From the NCBI GenBank assembly GCA_902489575.1, contig CABUAQ010000099.1, forward strand, positions 1-6,126: a stretch of 6,126 bases of DNA. The letters are read 5' to 3'. The translations under genes and the position numbers were made by a program. The notes under the pieces are model-generated. The model searched no databases. It was not told the DNA's origin and saw only the letters and a program-made list of their open reading frames with translations. Shown one piece after another: positions 4,574 through 6,126 of the stretch. Numbering within the stretch: the stretch's first letter is position 1; every line of letters starts with the position of its first letter. This stretch comes from an uncultured bacterium. Lineage in GTDB: Bacteria; Cyanobacteriota; Vampirovibrionia; Gastranaerophilales; Gastranaerophilaceae.

Positions 4574-5533
4574 ATGAGTGAAAGAAAATTAGTCGGAACA
4601 GGCGAAATGTTCAAAAAAGCTATCGCTGGCGGATATGCTATTGGTGCATACAACGTTAACAACATGGAGATTTTACAAGGTATTGCAGAAGCTGCTGAAG
4701 AAACACAATCTCCAATCATCTTGCAAGTTTCTGCAGGAGCAAGAAAATATGCTAACCAAACTTACTTAATCAAATTGGTTGAAGCTGCATTAGCTACAAC
4801 TACAGTACCTATTGCATTGCACTTAGACCACGGTGCTGATTTCGAAATTTGTAAAGCTTGTATAGATGGTGGATTTTCATCAGTTATGATTGACGGATCA
4901 AGATTCCCGCTGGAAGAAAACATCGCTTTAACTAAAAAAGTTGTAGATTATGCTCACGCTCACGGCGTTTCTGTTGAAGCTGAATTAGGCAAATTAGCAG
5001 GTGTTGAAGATGATGTTAAAGTTCATGCTAAAGATTCAACTTATACTGATCCGCAAGAAGCTGCAAGATTTGTTAAAGAAACAGGTTGTGATTCATTAGC
5101 AGTTGCTATTGGTACTTCTCACGGTGCTTACAAATTCTCAGGCGAAGCTAAATTAGATTTTGAACGTTTGGAAGAAATCAAAAAAGCATTAGCAGATGCC
5201 GGATTCCCTGATTATCCGTTAGTATTACACGGTTCATCATCAGTTCCGGCTGAATTCGTTGCTAAATGTAATAAATTTGGCGGCAACTTGCCAAATGCTC
5301 AAGGTGTTCCTGAAGATATGCTTAACTATGCTTCTAAACACGGTGTTGCAAAAATCAATATCGATACAGATTTGAGACTTGCAATGACTTCAACTATCAG
5401 AGAATTTTTCGTAGAACATCCTGAAAAATTCGACCCAAGAGAATATATGGGACCTGGTAGAACTGCTGTTAAGGAAATGGTTATGCACAAAATGAGAGAT
5501 GTATTGGGTACTGCAGGTCACGCTCAAGACTAG
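4574..5533 (+). CDS. fba: Class II fructose-1,6-bisphosphate aldolase
   Basis: This enzyme cleaves fructose 1,6-bisphosphate to glyceraldehyde 3-phosphate and dihydroxyacetone phosphate (and the reverse) in cytoplasmic glycolysis and gluconeogenesis, using a zinc ion. The 319 residues form a single TIM barrel and match the shorter class II group. Visible landmarks are the N-terminal AYNVNN (25-30), the catalytic and zinc segment LHLDHG with H83, D85 and H86, GSSS-type phosphate loops, E135/E137 in VEAELGK, H183 in GTSHG, H219 in VLHGSSS, and NIDTD (262-266). D85 corresponds to the catalytic Asp and H86, H183 and H219 to the three zinc His of the family. ATG 4574 follows a near-ideal AAGGAG (4561-4566) at seven bases. 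Codon use rich in GCT, GGT, AAC and TTC suggests high expression compared with the upstream transferase. A related tagatose-bisphosphate specificity cannot be ruled out by eye, but Fba is by far the likelier. Confidence 0.96.
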   Translation: MSERKLVGTGEMFKKAIAGGYAIGAYNVNNMEILQGIAEAAEETQSPIILQVSAGARKYANQTYLIKLVEAALATTTVPIALHLDHGADFEICKACIDGGFSSVMIDGSRFPLEENIALTKKVVDYAHAHGVSVEAELGKLAGVEDDVKVHAKDSTYTDPQEAARFVKETGCDSLAVAIGTSHGAYKFSGEAKLDFERLEEIKKALADAGFPDYPLVLHGSSSVPAEFVAKCNKFGGNLPNAQGVPEDMLNYASKHGVAKINIDTDLRLAMTSTIREFFVEHPEKFDPREYMGPGRTAVKEMVMHKMRDVLGTAGHAQD

Positions 5534-5586
5534 TATTGGCTGCGCCGATATATTTTCATTTTAAATTAACAGGAGAAAATAGTATT

Positions 5587-5618
5587 AAAAATCCCGTTTC
5601 GTTTGAGACGGGATTTTT
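5587..5618. terminator. Bidirectional terminator between fba and the convergent secreted-protein gene
   Basis: ATCCCGTTTC (5591-5600) pairs with GAGACGGGAT (5605-5614), with one G-U pair and a GTTT loop. Flanking AAAA (5587-5590) and TTTT (5615-5618) extend the stem and supply a U-tract in either direction. It lies 53 bases after the fba stop and 5 bases after the stop (5624) of the minus-strand gene, so it can serve both. Confidence 0.88.
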
Positions 5619-5623
5619 GTTAA

Positions 5624-6103
5624 TTATTTACAATAACCTACTTCGTATTCTTTCCCTTCGTATTCATAACATGTCACCGCACACATACTGCCGCTTAATT
5701 GTCTTCCATTCACTTGAATTTTTATCGGCGGACAAGTTGGTGTACGTTTAGCGATAATTTGAGGCTGGCATATTTTTGTTGCACCTTTTTCTATCATTTT
5801 TTTGAAAGGAATTTGCATTGCATTACCATCACGGTTTTCAGCGGCTTTTAACATTGACATTGACAGTTGATCTAATTCGGATTTTGTCGGCTCTTCAATA
5901 TTTTTAGTCATATTAGCAGGCTGTATTATTTTCTTGTGTGTTGCTTGCTGTGCATAATTTTTTTTATAATATGAAGATGTATTTGTGTTGTTTTTTGATA
6001 CAGAGGGCTTTTTTACAGGGGCGGATGGCATATTTGTTGCTGCAATACTATTGTTCGCAGACAATAAAATAATAAATGCTGAAATTATTAAAATTTTTTT
6101 CAT
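5624..6103 (-). CDS. Small secreted protein with signal peptide and five C-terminal-half cysteines
   Basis: This 159-residue protein is not one I recognise. ATG 6103 is chosen over ATG 6121 because AGGAGG (minus strand, 6114-6109) sits five bases before it and because it gives a clean Sec signal peptide: MKK, then a hydrophobic core IL IISAFIILLS (4-15), then NNSIA with cleavage likely after A21 or A22. Residues 23-70 are low-complexity, rich in Lys, Asn, Ser, Thr, Pro and Gln, likely disordered. Residues 75-110 are probably helical (ELDQLSMSMLKAAENRDGN). The C-terminal part, about 110-159, has C112, C124, C141, C145 and C158, with a TPTCPPIKIQVNG strand and CAVTCYEYEG, suggesting a small disulphide-bonded beta domain after export. 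There is no lipobox, so it is not a lipoprotein. Five cysteines leave one unpaired or engaged with a partner. It is convergent with fba and shares its terminator. Function unknown; gene call is confident. Confidence 0.83.
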   Translation of the reverse strand: MKKILIISAFIILLSANNSIAATNMPSAPVKKPSVSKNNTNTSSYYKKNYAQQATHKKIIQPANMTKNIEEPTKSELDQLSMSMLKAAENRDGNAMQIPFKKMIEKGATKICQPQIIAKRTPTCPPIKIQVNGRQLSGSMCAVTCYEYEGKEYEVGYCK

Positions 6104-6126
6104 ATAAGCCTCCTTTTTCATATTAT

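Noticed and set aside
5536..5751. Plus-strand frame after fba
   Set aside because: It runs through the bidirectional terminator and then antisense to the secreted-protein gene; it has no ribosome site and a hydrophobic antisense-type composition.
6104..6121. Upstream ATG at 6121 for the secreted protein
   Set aside because: Starting there would place the AGGAGG ribosome site inside the coding sequence; ATG 6103 has ideal spacing and gives a normal signal peptide.

Overview
The window is AT-rich DNA holding seven or eight complete or near-complete genes and no mobile element, tRNA, rRNA or CRISPR array. Three genes are recognised with confidence: ribosomal protein S15 (rpsO), the [FeFe]-hydrogenase maturation GTPase HydF (hydF) and class II fructose-1,6-bisphosphate aldolase (fba). 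HydF implies a hydrogen-metabolising, fermentative anaerobe. The AT richness, the capsular-sugar transferase and a lineage-restricted-looking Thr-rich protein fit a gut anaerobe. My best guess is the Gastranaerophilales/Melainabacteria (non-photosynthetic relatives of cyanobacteria), with Clostridia-like lineages as the alternative. That placement is inference; no marker here proves it.

Left part (1-1354): a strong extended -10 promoter and a good ribosome binding site drive a 25-codon reading frame that starts at 102. It runs through a tract of nine A and stops at 179. The body of a capsular polysaccharide synthesis-type glycosyltransferase (187-948) continues in another frame. Removing one A joins the two into a protein of about 281 residues, so the gene is a frameshifted, slippage-dependent or phase-variable copy (or carries a sequencing error). 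Ending one base away on the opposite strand is a small XRE-type helix-turn-helix protein with a C-terminal zinc ribbon. It appears to be transcribed from a promoter that would make its mRNA leaderless.

Middle part (1355-3237): a 198-base divergent intergenic region contains an inverted repeat overlapping a possible promoter. It lies ahead of a 349-residue protein of unknown function with an N-terminal region, a coiled-coil segment, a Thr/Ser-rich linker and a C-terminal domain that faintly resembles an annexin repeat. The 276 bases after it hold a consensus -10 element and, about 100 bases on, an intrinsic terminator (possible small RNA), then the rpsO promoter, rpsO and a strong terminator.

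Right part (3238-6126): hydF begins only 27 bases beyond the rpsO terminator, fba follows with its own leader, and a bidirectional terminator separates fba from a convergent gene for a small secreted cysteine-containing protein. The metabolic theme is fermentation: aldolase in glycolysis, HydF for disposal of electrons as hydrogen. The other genes are cell-surface or regulatory and have no evident link to these two. No multi-gene undescribed system is evident. The most unusual items are the A9 frameshift, the Thr-rich protein beside the XRE/zinc-ribbon regulator, and the small-RNA candidate.
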